A stretch of 6,261 bases of DNA from Deltaproteobacteria bacterium. GTDB taxonomy: Bacteria; Desulfobacterota; Dissulfuribacteria; Dissulfuribacterales; JALVPX01. The position numbers were made by a program, and so were the translations under genes. The stretch lies in assembly GCA_027031565.1 (NCBI GenBank), contig JALVPX010000067.1:1-6261 (forward strand), in the 5' to 3' direction. Under the pieces are notes generated by a model. That model ran no database searches. It was given only the letters and a program-made list of their open reading frames with translations, and was not told where the DNA came from. Below are positions 4,974-6,261 of this stretch, piece after piece. Positions within the stretch are counted from its first letter, which is position 1. Each line of letters starts with the position of its first letter.

Positions 4974-6261
4974 ATGTTTGACAAATTTGAAAAGTGGATA
5001 TGGAAAGTCAAGGCCAGGGAGGCCCACGTCTGTGTAAAGGCCTTGTGCTCATTTTTTCGTATCGTTCATATAGCCTATCTTGAATTCAAGCATGATGCCA
5101 TCACCTTGAGGGCAAGGGCGCTTACATTCACTGTGGTGCTCTCCATGGTGCCTGTCCTGGCGCTTGGCACTGCGGTCTTGAAAGGGCTGGGGGCAGGGGA
5201 TCAGATGCGGCAGGCCGCATACGTGTTCATTGAGCAGCTGGGAGGCGGAGAGAAAATGCCTGTGCCTGAAAAGAAGGAGGAAGTGGTCACCCTCTCTCAG
5301 CATATGCGAAGGGCAGTTGACACAGTATTTGACTACGTTGACAGGACCAATTTCGCCACCCTAGGCGTGGTGGGCATCGTGGGTCTGCTCATAACAGTGA
5401 TTGGCGTGCTGGGGGACATTGAACAAGCGATGAATACCATTTGGAAAGCAGAAAGCAGCAGGCCGTTAGGCAGAAAGGTCATGGACTACCTTGCTCTGAT
5501 GATACTGCTTCCTGTGGCCATAAATGTCGGCATAGCAGCAATGACTGCCCTTCACTCCAAAAAGCTTTCCGCCTGGATTCATGCACTATTTCCCTTTTCC
5601 TGGGCGGCTCCCATGCTGATAAACCTCTTCACCATTGCGGTGCTCGTTGCCACCTTCATTATCTTGTACAGATTTCTCCCGAACACAAATGTACCCTTTA
5701 AGCCTGCCTGCATAGGAGGATTCGTTGGCGGGGTGGGGTGGCTGCTGGTCCAGGCCCTCTATGTTAAAATACAACTTGGTGTGGCTCGCTACAATGCAAT
5801 CTACGGCTCCTTTGCCACCATACCCTTGGTATTGTTATGGCTCTATGTGGGGTGGCTGGTATTTCTGGCAGGTGCGGAGGTAGCCTATGCCATTCATGTT
5901 TCCAAAAAATATCTGCCAGGCAGGCTGTTTGATCTGCCCTCTCTGCAGCTTTCGATGGCCTATGACGTGCTTTTTGAGGTGTGCAAGGACTTCAAGAACA
6001 GGGTGCTAACCACAGTAAGCAGCCTCCAGGAACGTTTGGCCTATCCAGGCAGTCATGTAGCAGCAATGGTTGAGAAACTGATTGACGCAGGCTTTTTGCT
6101 GGAAGTCGAAAATGACAAGGAGGGTATCGTTCCTTCAGGAACCCCGGAAAAGATCGGAATTGCTGAGGTATGGGATACAATCATTGGAAACGATGTGGCC
6201 GATACTGCTGGAGGCAATACAGCTGCCCAGGCCTTAAAAGGTGCTAGGGATGCAATAGATG
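4974..6261 (+). CDS. YihY/BrkB-family (UPF0761) inner-membrane protein with soluble C-terminal extension (3' end outside window)
   Basis: The frame is open from the ATG at 4974 through 429 codons to the window edge. AGGAG lies eight bases before the start. The family core is recognisable: ALTFTVVLSMVPVLAL at 49-64, IEQAMNTIWK at 149-158, YRFLPN at 232-237 and YNAIYGSFATIPLVLLWLY at 273-291 leading into GAEVAYA at 300-306. About six membrane helices are predicted near 50-70, 128-147, 170-193, 211-233, 246-266 and 279-303, with a charged loop at about 75-125. After residue 310 there is a soluble segment of at least 120 residues, with a part near 325-390 that resembles a winged-helix fold. The family was once called ribonuclease BN, but that activity belongs to another protein; its function is unsettled, and a transport or envelope role is only suggested. 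Confidence 0.9.
   Translation, partial: MFDKFEKWIWKVKAREAHVCVKALCSFFRIVHIAYLEFKHDAITLRARALTFTVVLSMVPVLALGTAVLKGLGAGDQMRQAAYVFIEQLGGGEKMPVPEKKEEVVTLSQHMRRAVDTVFDYVDRTNFATLGVVGIVGLLITVIGVLGDIEQAMNTIWKAESSRPLGRKVMDYLALMILLPVAINVGIAAMTALHSKKLSAWIHALFPFSWAAPMLINLFTIAVLVATFIILYRFLPNTNVPFKPACIGGFVGGVGWLLVQALYVKIQLGVARYNAIYGSFATIPLVLLWLYVGWLVFLAGAEVAYAIHVSKKYLPGRLFDLPSLQLSMAYDVLFEVCKDFKNRVLTTVSSLQERLAYPGSHVAAMVEKLIDAGFLLEVENDKEGIVPSGTPEKIGIAEVWDTIIGNDVADTAGGNTAAQALKGARDAID

Noticed and set aside
5049..5303. An 84-codon minus-strand frame opposite the YihY-like gene
   Set aside because: It is antisense to conserved membrane-protein coding sequence and is His/Cys/Pro-rich with low plausibility.
1..6261. 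CRISPR array, tRNA, rRNA or a defence/toxin system
   Set aside because: No regularly spaced repeats, no cloverleaf or rRNA-like sequence, and every gene recognised belongs to a signalling, metabolic or membrane family.

Overview
The window looks like chromosomal sequence from a Gram-negative anaerobe, most likely of the Desulfobacterota (the former deltaproteobacteria). The grounds are a sigma54-type response regulator paired with a c-type-haem sensor kinase, a Cys/His-rich PAS domain of a kind common there, moderate GC content, and a palindromic MITE-like repeat. The taxonomic call is an inference; no rRNA or marker gene is present.

Layout. (1) 1-417, plus strand: the 3' part of a metallo-beta-lactamase-fold hydrolase, cut by the window edge. 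(2) 426-3823, minus strand: a two-gene signalling operon, read from right to left. A membrane histidine kinase with a periplasmic haem-c (CXXCH) sensor domain, HAMP and PAS domains comes first, then an NtrC-family sigma54 activator. A perfect 12-bp inverted repeat spans the kinase stop codon between them. (3) 3842-4062: a Rho-independent terminator followed by a ~150-bp imperfect palindrome flanked by CTTAAG/TTAA. It looks like a miniature inverted-repeat element inserted between the dodecin stop codon and the dodecin terminator. (4) 4058-4850, minus strand: a small dodecin-family protein with its own strong sigma70-like promoter, preceded upstream by a hotdog-fold acyl-CoA thioesterase. (5) 4851-4973: an AT-rich divergent intergenic region. 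(6) 4974 to the end, plus strand: a YihY/BrkB-type membrane protein with a long soluble C-terminal tail, running off the window.

How it fits together. The kinase/regulator pair probably converts a periplasmic redox or gas-ligand signal at haem c into sigma54-dependent transcription. No sigma54 promoter was found in the window, so its targets lie elsewhere or were missed. Thioesterase, dodecin and YihY-like protein are housekeeping or accessory genes with no evident link to the sensor system. Two open reading frames have misleading upstream extensions. The kinase can be extended to a GTG inside the palindromic element, and dodecin can be extended 40 codons into its own promoter region. In both cases the ribosome binding site and family alignment support the shorter start.

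I see no complete novel multi-gene system here. The most notable items are the palindromic element and its insertion point, the dual Cys-rich sensor kinase, a dodecin lacking the flavin-contact residues, and the GAFTNA variant in the sigma54 activator.
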